From Pezizomycotina sp. ARF18 (lineage: Eukaryota > Ascomycota), in contig AZLU01000159.1 in assembly GCA_002224055.1 (NCBI GenBank), forward strand, positions 1-64,000: a stretch of DNA of 64,000 nt. Direction: 5' to 3'. Positions 45,309 through 55,538 of this stretch are shown here, piece by piece. Position 1 is the stretch's first letter. Each line of letters opens with the position of its first letter. The notes under the pieces are model-generated. The model did not search any database. It was not told the origin of the DNA and saw only the letters and a list, made by a program, of their open reading frames with translations. A program made the position numbers and the translations under genes.

Positions 45309-48271
45309 CTACCCTCTTTTCAGACCAAGCGACAATGTAACCGCTTGCTGCAAGTTGGTGAACTTGGGTAGCGAGGCACCGTAGCTGCCACTTCCTCCAT
45401 TGCTGTTCTTGCCATTTCCGTTTCCATTATCAGAGTTTCCGCTCTTGCTGCTGCTGCTACCACTACCATTTTGAGCGTTCTGGTTGGTAGCGTTGGAGCC
45501 TTTAATGGCGGCAGCGCTAACTTTAGGACTTTCCTTTGCCGGCGTGCTTGTCACGGGCAGGGAGTCGGCCTGAGCTCGTTCCTGCTTCGTGGGAGTAGCC
45601 TTAGCATCTTGTTGCTGTTGCTTTCAGTGGGGTGGTTCTTGCTTCTGGCTTCGCTAGCTGAGCAGACACCTCAGGAGATTGTACTTTCGGTGCCTGCTGT
45701 TGCTGATCTGGCTCGGCGGTTGCTTTGCGCTGCTGCTGCTGAAGATGAGCCATACTGCTGCTGAGAGGAGCTAGACTGTTGCTGAGATGAACCGTAACCC
45801 ATTGAGATGAGGACTCCTGGGCGGGAGGCGTGTACACAGGACTTGTGCAGCGTAGGACGTGCTGCTTGGCCACTCTGTTGATATCCACCAGCAGGCGGGG
45901 CGTATACTGGAGCTGCAGCCTGGGAAGACATCATAGGCGGAGCCTCGGCATGGCCGGAGCATATACAGGAGCTTCAGCAGGGGAGCTCATCGCTGGTGCT
46001 TGGGCGTACGCCGGGCAGAGCTGGTCGGTAGCGGCGCTTCGGCCATTGCGGAAGAAGTAGTGCACGGCTGAGACCGGGCGCGGCGGGCTCGGGCTCAGGC
46101 ATGGCAACATCTGCGGCATGTACGAGTTCTGCATGGCGGAGGAGTGGTGGTGCGTAACCACCCATGCCGGACCAGGAGTTCATCGGGCAGGCACAGTGGC
46201 AGTTGCAAGCCTGGGGTGGCTGCTGCTGCTCAGGAGACTGCGCTGGTGGAGAGTGTATGACGGAGCAGGTGCAGCCTGTATGGGAGCTTGCGCCGGCGGA
46301 GTGACAGTGACCGTGTTAACCTCTGTCTGAACCTGGTTCACGGTCTCAGTCTGGATCTGGTTAACGGTTTGAGTCTCAACATTATTGACCGTCTGAGTGA
46401 CGACGTCGGTCTGAATTGATTGACGGTCTCAGTTTGCACCTGATTGACGATTTGAGTCTGAACGTTGTTGATGGTCTGGGTGACAACGTCCGTCTCGAAG
46501 TGTTGACGGTCTGGGTCATCGTTTGGACCTGGTTCACGGTCTGAACGTAGGTGACGAATTTATCGCTCTCGACAGTCTCGGTCATAGTCTGAACCTGGTT
46601 GACGGTCTGAATATAGGTGATAAATTTATCCTTCTCCACAGTCTGCGTGACATCCCTCTCAACGGTCTGAGTCTGGAGGTAGACCTGTGTCTTAGTGATG
46701 TCGTTCTCCACGGTTTGCGTGACGTCCCTCTCGAGAGTCTGTGTTTGGACGTAGACTTGTGTCTTGATAACATCATTCTCCACAGTCTGTGTAACAGCTT
46801 TCTCAAGAGTCTGAACGTATACCTGGGTCTTGGTAACGTCGTTCTCGACGGTCTGTGTTTGAAGGTAGACCTGAGTCTTCGTAACATCGTTCTCAACGGT
46901 CTGCGTCTGAACGTATACCTGAGTCTTTGTAACGTCATTCTCGACGGTCTGTGTCTGAAGGTAGACTTGAGTCTTGGTAACATCGTTCTCCACAGTCTGT
47001 GTAACAGCTTTCTCAAGAGTCTGAACGTATACCTGGCTTGGTAACGTCGTTCTCGACGGTCTGTGTTTGAAGGTAGACCTGAGTCTTCGTAACATCGTTC
47101 TCAACGGTCTGCGTCTGAACGTATACCTGAGTCTTGGTAACATCGTTCTCAACAGTTTGAGTTTGCGTCTGGAGATAGACTTGGGTCTGTAACATCGTTT
47201 TCGATCGTCTTTGTAACGTCATTCTCAACCGTTTGAGTCTGTAGGTAGACCCTCGTCTTCGTAACGTCATTCTCGACCGTTTGGGTCTGTGTTTGAACGT
47301 AGAGCTGGGTCTTGGTGACGTCGTTCTCAATGTCTGAGTCCGCACGTAAGTGATGAACTTGTCCTGCTCCAAGGTCTTGACATAGGTAATGAACCTATCC
47401 TTCTCAACGGTCTGAGTCTGGACGTAAACTTGCGTCTTGGTAACGCGTTCTCGAGCGTTTGGGTCCTGAAGTAGGTGAAGAACTTGTCCTTTTCAATAAC
47501 GTCCGTCTTTGTCACATCATTCTCAATAGTTCGAGTCTGAATATAGTTCTTGGTTTCCGTTTCCGTAAGGGTTTCGAACATAGTATCAGTCTTGACCAAG
47601 AACTTGGTGTATAACTGGACGACCGTAGTTGGGATTTCCTCGACTTTAGTAACAAACTTCTTCACCGTCTCGGTCTCGGTTTCCGTGTAGATGACAGTCG
47701 TGGGGATCAGACGAGTGTAGACCTTGGTCTCGAACATGGTTTCAGTTTCCTTGTAAACAACAACCTTGGTTGAAACATAAGTAGTCGGCACGAGCTCGTA
47801 TAGGTCTTGGTCTCAAGATCGACTTCCGTCTTAGTAACGTGAATAGTCTTAGGAGGAAGGTGTAGAACACCGTGACGGGCTTCGTCACAACGTCAGTCTC
47901 CTTCACTGTTTCCGTAACCTTCGTGTCTCTGTCACAACATAGTTGCCACCCTTATTGTTGTAGTTGTTATTCGAGTTGTAGTAATTAGGAGGCGCATTGT
48001 ATGGAGGCGGTGAATATTGCTGCGGAGGTGCGTAGTACGACGGAGGGGTATTAGACGCCTTGTACGCATTCGTTGACGACGTATACCCATATTGCTGCCC
48101 TTGCCCATACGAAGGAGTTTGCCCGTACGAAGGAGCCTTCGATATCTCGCTCACATCCACCGATCCAATTTGGCCGCCAAAGCCAGGAGCCGATGCCTGG
48201 GCGATAGCCATGAGCTGGCCCACCACGGCAAAAATTGCCGCCGATCTTAGACTGTTTGCTGACCTCGTCAT
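45309..48271 (-). CDS. Putative secreted Thr/Val/Gln-rich tandem-repeat protein
   Basis: I do not recognise a named family. The start at 48269-48271 gives a signal peptide (SLRSAAIFAVVGQLMAIAQA), followed by a Tyr/Pro/Gly/Asn-rich region (YGQTPSYGQGQQYGY, YYAPPQQYSPPPYNAPPNYY). From about 47900 to 46330 the protein is almost entirely Thr/Val/Gln/Glu-rich: first irregular ETETETVKKFVTKVEEIP-type units, then a 16-residue repeat (TQTVENDVTKTQVYLQ and variants with YVQ or LERDVTQ), then VEKDKFITYIQTVNQVQTM units. The C-terminal third is Ala/Pro/Tyr/Gln-rich (APVYAPPAGGYQQSG, SSQQQSSSSQQQYGSS) and ends in a Ser/Gly/Asn-rich tail (SGNSDNGNGNGKNSNGG), stop at 45309. Several frame breaks occur, so the exact length (up to about 980 residues) is uncertain. 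No GPI signal is clear. A surface or extracellular structural or adhesive role is inferred from composition. Confidence 0.75.
46500..47340 (-). repeat. 48-bp coding minisatellite inside the secreted repeat protein gene
   Basis: The unit encodes ENDVTKTQVYLQTQTV or close variants and repeats about 10 times or more with mostly synonymous differences. A higher-order duplication of 210 bp is also visible: the stretch starting CACAGTCTGTGTAACAGCTT occurs at 46781 and 46991 and the copies stay nearly identical for over 150 bp. Confidence 0.85.
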
Positions 48272-48960
48272 TTTCTTTATAGGATATGTGAAAGATATAA
48301 GAAAGAAGGATAGACTCTCAAGCTGGTATTGTAAAAACAGAACTGGTTCAAAAAATATATAGATAATGAGCGTTCTTTCAGTCCTGCTTCGTTTCCTCTC
48401 CAGGAGGTCTTGATAGTCCTAGCAACTATGTTAGCTAAACAATTCTGAGATCAATCAAATCAACCGAAAAGCCAAGCGGGAAGATGATTACTCACAAAAA
48501 GTAAGAAAAATTAGATAGAAACGAAGGGCATTAAAAAGAGAGTAGAATGTAAAAAGCGGTCCTTGAGATCCTGTCCCTTGATTTCCAGCCGCTGCTGATA
48601 TAAAAATGGACGGTCAACGTGCAAAGAAAGGAAGGGAAGAAAAGAAAAAAAAAAGGGAAGGAGAAGAGAAGAATAAAAGGAACAAACAAAATGAATGGAC
48701 CAGCAAAACAGTTGAGGACGAGGAAGAGAAGAAAAGAAAAGAGAAGATCTAAGGGGACGGGGAATTAGAGATCCATATATTCAATTGCGGGCGCCTCCAT
48801 CCCCACCATCTTTTCGTCGGATGTGCAGGAACTTGCAGCAAGCAAGATGTTTGTTTATTGTCGCAGAAAAGAAAAAAGAAAAGAAGAACAGAAAAAAGGA
48901 AATACAGCGATCAATGTAGAAAAAGAAAAGAAAAGGTAAAGGGAAGCAAAGCGAAAAATA
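48272..48960 (-). promoter_or_regulatory. Pyrimidine-rich upstream region of the secreted repeat protein gene
   Basis: On the minus strand, roughly 48600-48960 is a long CT-rich stretch (plus strand rich in GAAAAGAAA and GGAAGGAGAAGAG). The first 90 bp upstream of the ATG contain a TATATATT-like patch near 48353-48361. The arrangement is like that upstream of the TOS1-like gene. Confidence 0.4.
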
Positions 48961-50693
48961 GCCAGGCCATGCACATGCTTTTTTCTCCTTTCACGCTGTA
49001 GCCTTTCCTCCCGGTGAAATCTGACAATTGTGCCCTATTCATAGATATCTGGGTGCTGCTATACCTCCATCTCTGGGATCGGCTCTTCGGTTCACTGTGA
49101 CCGCAACGACCCGCAACACATTGGGTGTCAAAACCCCTGGACATTAGGTCGATCCTGGAAAGGTCCTGACTGACATTACTATCCAATTTACGGTTCAATT
49201 GAGGTCGCAACGGTAGCAGTCGAACACGGTTATAGTGCCCACCTCTTTTTTTTTTTTTTTTTTTTTTTCTAGACTGAGACGACCGTTCGCGAAAAGGGAA
49301 GTGGGGATTTCAGGGCGATGCATCGCCACTCCTAGTAGAGCGTGTGGAAGCGATTGTGGAACAAACCACTCTTCAGTATAAGATCCGCAATCTATATGAG
49401 AAATTATCCCAATAAGAAAGACAAATTCGAGAGGGGGCCTTTGTTTACCGCGTTTTACGGGAAACCGTCATCCGAAAGCAGGTGTGAATTGTGAATAGAG
49501 GAGTATAGCTATAGATAAGGGTAGTATCCCAAACATCACCCTGTTTCAGAGCCTCCGTTCTCCATTGATCGTGACGGTTGTACTCTATCACCAAAAATAT
49601 CATGAAGAGTGACTATCATTTCATCCTGTAACACGTCGACGCCGGGTATTTCACTTGGCAGGGGGGAAACAAATATATTTGGACGGCAGCGGCCCTGTAT
49701 ATGAAAACAACGTCCTCCTCTATCGCCGAAAGAGTAGTAGAAAGAAGAGTCAGCTTCTGCCTGGCGAATTGAACGAAGTAAAAAAAGGATTTAATACTTG
49801 TTTGATGAGGGAGAAGAAAGCATAATTCCAACTGTCCCAGATAACCACCTGCTATTAAAAGAACCTGTTATCGAGAATATAAAACTCCCAATAAGTATAA
49901 GGGCGTCCAGAAACTGACGCATACGTATCGTCAAGGCCTGAAGAAATGGATAGAGATTGAGTTAGAACTGGAAGCAAAGAGGGATAAATCCCTCGTTCAA
50001 CAAATGATGCGAACAATACTCATGTCGCTTGTCAGTTGCTTGATTGGTCAGTCGCGAGTAGTCGAGAATAAGAATTGAATACTATAAGCTTTTTTGTTGA
50101 GAGAATTTCATGACGGTTATTCTTAAAGGAGGAGACTTTTGGAGTATTGAAAATATTCATAGTTAATTATTTCGGCCGGTACTTAATTAATCTATTTTTC
50201 AATAAGCAATATACCGTCTGAACAATTTCAGAATCGAGACCTCGAAACGATTTTTAAACTACTTTCTCAAGAGTCATACTTGTTCGACTCGAGCCCTGCT
50301 AGCGACAGTGAAGGACAAAATACTGAGCAATTTGGCCACTCACTGGGTATTCCCAGCTTAAGAGGAACGAGGCCTGAATCAAGTAAAAGTCTAGCAATCC
50401 CAGCACGACCTGCCTTATCATCTCGGTAATGAACTTTCGCGGTGCTGGGTTCAGGGCCTTTACTGATATCTGATACAGAGCTATAACAGGCGGTTTAAGT
50501 CTAAGGATTATTTTTTTCGCAAAAATCGATGCAGCCTCACGCAAGGAAGCAGCCAAGCAGCTCCCCAGGTGCAGTGGGGATCTACAGCGAACCTCCGCCC
50601 ATCGCCGGCGTGTATACATTGGAAACGTCAAAATCCGACGGCTATGTTTTCACTTCCAGCGGCAGTGGCGTTCTATCGTACGATTTATTGGCT

Positions 50694-50730
<37 letters not shown>

Positions 50731-51545
50731 TAGGTATGTTTGAAGATATTACGTTGAAATCGAAGATTGACAGTAAGAGTCGCATGCTCAAAAGTTTCGT
50801 CCATCTTTGTAGAAGAAACAACAAGCTCGCTTTCTTTCTCTCAAAAGCAGAAGCTGTTCTTCTCGGAGCTGCCAGCGTTTTTAATCTTCATGTTTATTTC
50901 GTCGGTTATTCATTTGCTAAGTATCTTTAACGTCGATCTCAAAACAGACGTCAGTAGCTTGCAGCAGCTGATCACTTTGGCGTGCCTTGGCCCCTTCGGT
51001 CAATTTATTAGACGACCATTGGCATGCGGCGTTAGCGTTCCTTGGGAAAACCCCGCAAGGTGCAAGTCGTATGCCTGCAGCCCACGCGAGCAAGGGGGAG
51101 TTTGACAACGAAATCCTCGTATTTCGATTCTCCAGTCCTAGTACCGTTTGCGGGTTGGGAACTTCTGAGGCGGTACTGTTTCGAATCTCCAGAAACCTAT
51201 TTATACTTCTTACCATCCGGGGAAAAAAAAGGAACAAATGCATCAGTTTCCCATTCTTTCTTTACCATTACCTACTGACATCTGCTCATGCTGTGGACTC
51301 TGAAGAACTAATTGCGGGCATGGAATAAGAATTCTCCGCCGTCCAATCGAAAATTCTCTGCTGGTATATGTTTGAGACGAAACCATTTTGAAGAGCTGGT
51401 TCACGTTGATTTTCAGTCGTTTCTTTTTTTTTTTTTTTTTTTTTTTTGATTGATAAGCGGTCGTGATTTATTTTTGCGAGTTTTTTTTTTCCTTCTGCGT
51501 TATAATGCTTTTAAATTATTCTTATTAGTTATTTAGGGCTGGAGT
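48961..51545. other. Stretch without a firmly supported gene
   Basis: Contains T or A runs at 49250-49268, 50695-50728 (34 A) and 51425-51447. A plus-strand ORF from 50529 begins MQPHARKQPSSSPGAVGIYS and reads GVYTLETSKSDGYVFTSSGS before entering the A run; it has a protein-like composition but no recognisable domain. ORFs at 50767-51105 and 50987-51328 (+) include a hydrophobic segment (LPAFLIFMFISSVIHLLSIF). These could be exons of the candidate gene that follows, but I could not join them. Confidence 0.4.
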
Positions 51546-51943
51546 TTTGATTGCAGACCCGAATCTCGGAAAGAATTTACCTGAGCGAGGATTTAGAAGC
51601 GTATCAGATGTTTTGTGGCTTGCTCCACCACTGTCGCGATATTGCGATTTTGGCCCTGCAAGATATTTTCCGTACGGTCTGCAGGTCTGAGTCTAATATT
51701 AAACATTTCTTTGGGGTAATTTTCACGATCTCATGTTTTTCTTAGGTTCACTCCACATTAATTTCGACGATTTTGAAAACTGAGAAAAGAGCACCACATC
51801 TCATTGATATACGAGAGAACAGAAGAGTTGCTGGCTGTAAGGCTACGGTGAATATACTTATATTCTATTTCGTTCAGTTGTTATTTACAAATTTATTCAG
51901 GCGTCTTCCCTCCAGCGCGATAACCACCAGATTCCAACCTGAA
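51546..51943 (+). CDS. 3' exons of a possible unrecognised gene
   Basis: I do not recognise the product. Three exon-like segments join in one frame with normal splice sites. Acceptor ttgattgcag leads into TRISERIYLSEDLEAYQMFC then GLLHHCRDIAILALQDIFRT, ending at a gtctgc donor. After about 70 nt, acceptor ttcttag leads into VHSTLISTILKTEKRAPHLI then DIRENRRVAGCKAT, ending at a gtgaat donor. The last acceptor, ttattcag, leads into ASSLQRDNHQIPT and a stop. The joined frame is unbroken and soluble-protein-like. The 5' part is unknown; the open stretches from 50529 may belong to it. Confidence 0.4.
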
Positions 51944-52025
51944 GATCCTGTCTAAGACGATCCCGAACGATGCGGAATCAATGCAACCAAAGTCTAGATA
52001 GATCAATGCATACATTTGGATGGGA

Positions 52026-52091
52026 ATAAGGCACACACACACACACATACACTTACTCACTCACAGGCACACACACACATTGACACACACT
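52026..52091. repeat. Degenerate (CA)n microsatellite
   Basis: Runs of CACACA are interrupted by short TTACTCACTCACAGG and TTGA segments. It is simple-sequence DNA in a non-coding stretch downstream of ATG14. Confidence 0.85.
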
Positions 52092-52814
52092 TTCCAAGAC
52101 AGTTCACGTCTCGAGCTACCCAAGCCTTTCGGCTTTTTTCTTTGCATATATTCCTCGGTTTGTCACGATTTTACATGACGATCCTGATTGTTCCAAGGGC
52201 CTCGTATATTGAGAGTTCGGAACTGTCTTGTCTGTAAACGCGTACGTATATGGCCCATATATGATCCAGAAAAATAGTATTCCGATATATTATCATTTAT
52301 CGCAAAGTAAGGCGCTCTCTCTTGATTTCTAAGAAATGTATCTTCGAACCCCATCATATTGCGAAAGGATTGGGTCGAAGTAAATGTTATGGCTTTCTTA
52401 CGATGCGTGATCGAGTAATTTATGAGTACGAATTTGTGGGAAGAAGGAATTGCGCAATGCATTTACCAACAATATCGTTCCAACAGATCTTCCTGGTAAC
52501 CGATGTGGGAGCTCGGGACAGGCAACCCTTTGAGAGGAAATCAAAACGTGTACACTATACTTGAGGTGAGATGAAATGGACTTTCTAAAAGATCTAAATC
52601 TCCGACCTATATCGTTATAGATTAAAAATAATACTACGTCGGCTTCTATTCTTCTTTTTTTCGATATAGGATGGGGGTTTAAGAAATACCAAGATTCGGT
52701 AATATATCTCACGTTACCGGGAGCTCCCATGTTGGTATTAATTTTCCCACATCACAATTGTTGGTTCACGATGTTGATGATGCTAGTTAAATTAAATATT
52801 GTGCATGTATCTCG

Positions 52815-54799
52815 TCACAACGTGTTGACTTTTTGACTAATCATTTTATAGTGGTTGAGCTTCGTCCAACCACCGGATACATCTTTCCCCCCGTTGACCA
52901 CGCTCCGAGCCTTGAAGGCAGGGGACGCCGTACGAGCGGGGCTGCCGTTAGCGTGAACCTTGCTAGGACTCCCTGTAATAGAGACCCCTTCGTCGGCGTC
53001 ACCGTGCCATCTTCGGCGACGATATCATTATCCTTTGCTTGGCACGTACCCTGACTCCGCGATCATTGTCGAATCGGCGGTAGCCTCCGCGGCTTCTTCC
53101 AGCGCCTCGTCCTCGATGAGGTCCCACTCCGCCGCCGTAGATTCCCCCAGCAGTAAAAATTTCGTCCTGTCCATCAGCATCCCCAAATTAACCTTCCACC
53201 CCGCCATGTGCTCGTGACCCTTCGCCGATCCCAAAAACTCCTTCGCGCAGGCGTGGTTCACCATGCCGAACATCGTGTTATCGCCGGCGCCGTTTCCTTC
53301 CTCACGTTACCAGCGGCGGGGATTTTCCTCCTGACGCTGCTGCGAGGTTAGGTGTAGGCAGCGGCGAAACAGTAGGATCAGATATCAGCGGAATATCGCT
53401 CGCGACAACCGCCGCTGGTACGTCTTCGTCGGCGTCGCCAGGAGTAAATAGTACAGATTCCTCCCCGGCTGCCAGACGTCTTCCACTTCCCCTACCACTT
53501 CCTCCACACCTTGCGACCAGCACATCCACGAGACGTTGTACGCCAGCATGCTGACCCCTCGATGAACAGCGCGTAGCGGTTCGAGTCCGACGACGACAGC
53601 TGGAGTAAAGGTACTTCGATGTTCAGCTCGCGCGGCGGGACTTGCTGGATATTCGGATGGAGGGGTGCGGCGAACCGCGCTGCGGTAGCTGGATCTCGCA
53701 GGGTAGCTTGAGGCCGAGGTACGAAGCTACCAGGACGGTAAGGTGCACCAGGTGACCGAGGGAGACCGTGAGGTTCGTGGGGTTTATATCTGTGTTGAGA
53801 GCTCGTTAGTCATATCCATATCATTATTAAAAAAAAAAAAAAAAAAAATTAACTTAAATGAAAAACGGTAAAGAAGCTCGTCTTACGGTTCAGTTGCCTG
53901 ATATCCGGTATCACAACGCCATTAATCATGTAATCAATACCCCTCTTCCTCCTGCGCTGCTTGAGCGAATGCAAGCTCGCCGCTTCCCTGCACAAAAACA
54001 CCCTCGCTTCCCCTGTTAGGTCGTGCACAACGTTCGACGCCTGATTCTTTTACGTATATCCCTCTTAACGTCGCTGAGCGCCTTCTCCTTCTTCTGCTCG
54101 AATACGTTCCTCGCTTCCTTTAGCGCATCCTTCTCTCCTTATTCGCCTGCTGCAGCGCACTAATCTTCTCCGAACAGTTCGCCATCTCCCTCCTCAACCC
54201 GTCCGCGTAACCTGTATATCGCTAACCCGACTCCTGAGCTCCTCCGTCTCGTGCCTCGCCTGCAGACACGCGCCGTAGTCCGAATCCTCGCTCAGCTGCC
54301 AATAATAAACTCTCCTGCGTCGTCGCGGTCTTAACTACGACGACGGACTCGTACCGGCGGGCGTACAGCTTATCCCGCACGCAGTCGGCGCACGTGAGCT
54401 TCGTCTGCGAGCGGTCGCACAGGTTACACCTCCCCGTCGGCTTCGGGGGCGTCTTCGCGCGGGTCACCGGTTGCGCGCCTACCCCTCCAACAACTCCGAC
54501 GGGGCTGTGCGACCGCTGGCCGGATAGCGCATTTAAGCGGAGCGTGTCGATGGCTCCCGGTGCTGATCCGTGGCGCTGGAGGTGTTGCTGCTGCTGCAGA
54601 CGTGCTCGGGGAGAGTTATTCGTGGCGGGGGAGCGTAGGGTGACGACAGCGACGACCCCGCCACCGCTGCCTGCTGAGAGTGGGGTTTAAGGGGGAGTGC
54701 GGGTAGGAGTAGTGGTGGATGGGCGGAGGCGGGCGGTGGACATTGTCGTAGATGGACGGCTGCCGGGCCTGGTGGTGGGGCGCTAGACTGGAGATCCAT
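52815..54799 (-). CDS. ATG14: ATG14, autophagy-specific PI3-kinase complex I subunit
   Basis: ATG14 targets the Vps34-Vps15-Vps30 PI3-kinase to the phagophore assembly site. The start at 54797-54799 begins a Pro/Ser-rich region (MDLQSSAPPPGPAA). The Cys repeat CNLCDRSQTKLTCADC (about 54385-54432) is typical of the ATG14 N-terminus and is followed by coiled-coil-like segments. The ATG14/UVRAG domain shows REAASLHSLKQRRRKRGIDY, NGVVIPDIRQLN, INPTNLTVSLGHLVHLTVLV, ASYLGLKLPCEIQLPQRGSP, ELNIEVPLLQLSSSDSNRYA and MLAYNVSWMCWSQGVEEV, then FLLLGESTAAEWDLIEDEAL and the usual end GGWTKLNHYK, stop at 52815. An intron near 53795-53885 holds an A run. Frame breaks are frequent (near 54535, 54290, 54060, 53670, 53560, 53300 and 53020), more than in other genes of this window. 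Confidence 0.88.
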
Positions 54800-55538
54800 A
54801 GCGGAGTCGGGTGAGGCGGACGGAGGGAGGGGAGGAGGGGCACCCAGAGGGTTCGAATTCCTGCGGTAGGGATCCAGGGCTGATGACGATGGCGGGAGGT
54901 AGCTTCTGAATAACTGGATTTAGAGATTTTTCGAGTAGCTAGACGAAGAGAACTCTGCGGCTCAAAAAAGAGAACCCCTGGCGGTTGGTAAACAAACGGA
55001 TTGAACGCTGTTAAAACAGGGTATCTTGAGTATTGAGGGTATCAAAGCAAAGGAGCAAATAAGCGAGAATCGTGAGATCCTATAGCAAAAACGACCAGTA
55101 GAGTGTCAGCGGATCGTCGAGGATGATGAAGGGTAGAAGACACAGGAATTATATATTCCTACAACGGCAACTCAAAGATGAAGGCGGAAAAAAATAAAAA
55201 TAAAAAATAAATGAAGGAAAGGGATGGGTTCTTTAAAGTAACTCTCGTGTTCCCTGGGCCTCTTTTCACTTCAGCCGCGTGACTCTCTGGTGATCACCAT
55301 TTAGCGATGCGCTGAGATGCTGACCTGATCTGACGCGATACACACGAAGTTAAACGCCAAAAGCTCTCACGTGATCTATAATGTATCTGCTTGAATTAGT
55401 TAGATCTTGAGCTCGACGTGAATGCTGGCACGGCGATTCACTAATGGTATGTTCCCCTCGCAGAAACTGTACGAAACTTGTGGGAGCTATTAAGGTAGAC
55501 TATTAGATTATTATTATCACCATTGTAGCTTTCGCCAG
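54800..55538. other. Intergenic stretch upstream of ATG14 and downstream of TEL2
   Basis: Both flanking genes are on the minus strand, so the right part holds the 3' UTR of TEL2 and the left part the ATG14 promoter. A short ATAAAA-rich patch lies near 55185-55212. No gene is visible. Confidence 0.6.

Noticed and set aside
46523-47044. Plus-strand ORF of 173 codons, Leu/Asp/Val-rich repeats
   Set aside because: It is the antisense reading of the 48-bp minisatellite in the secreted repeat gene; the minus strand has the signal peptide and a coherent gene.
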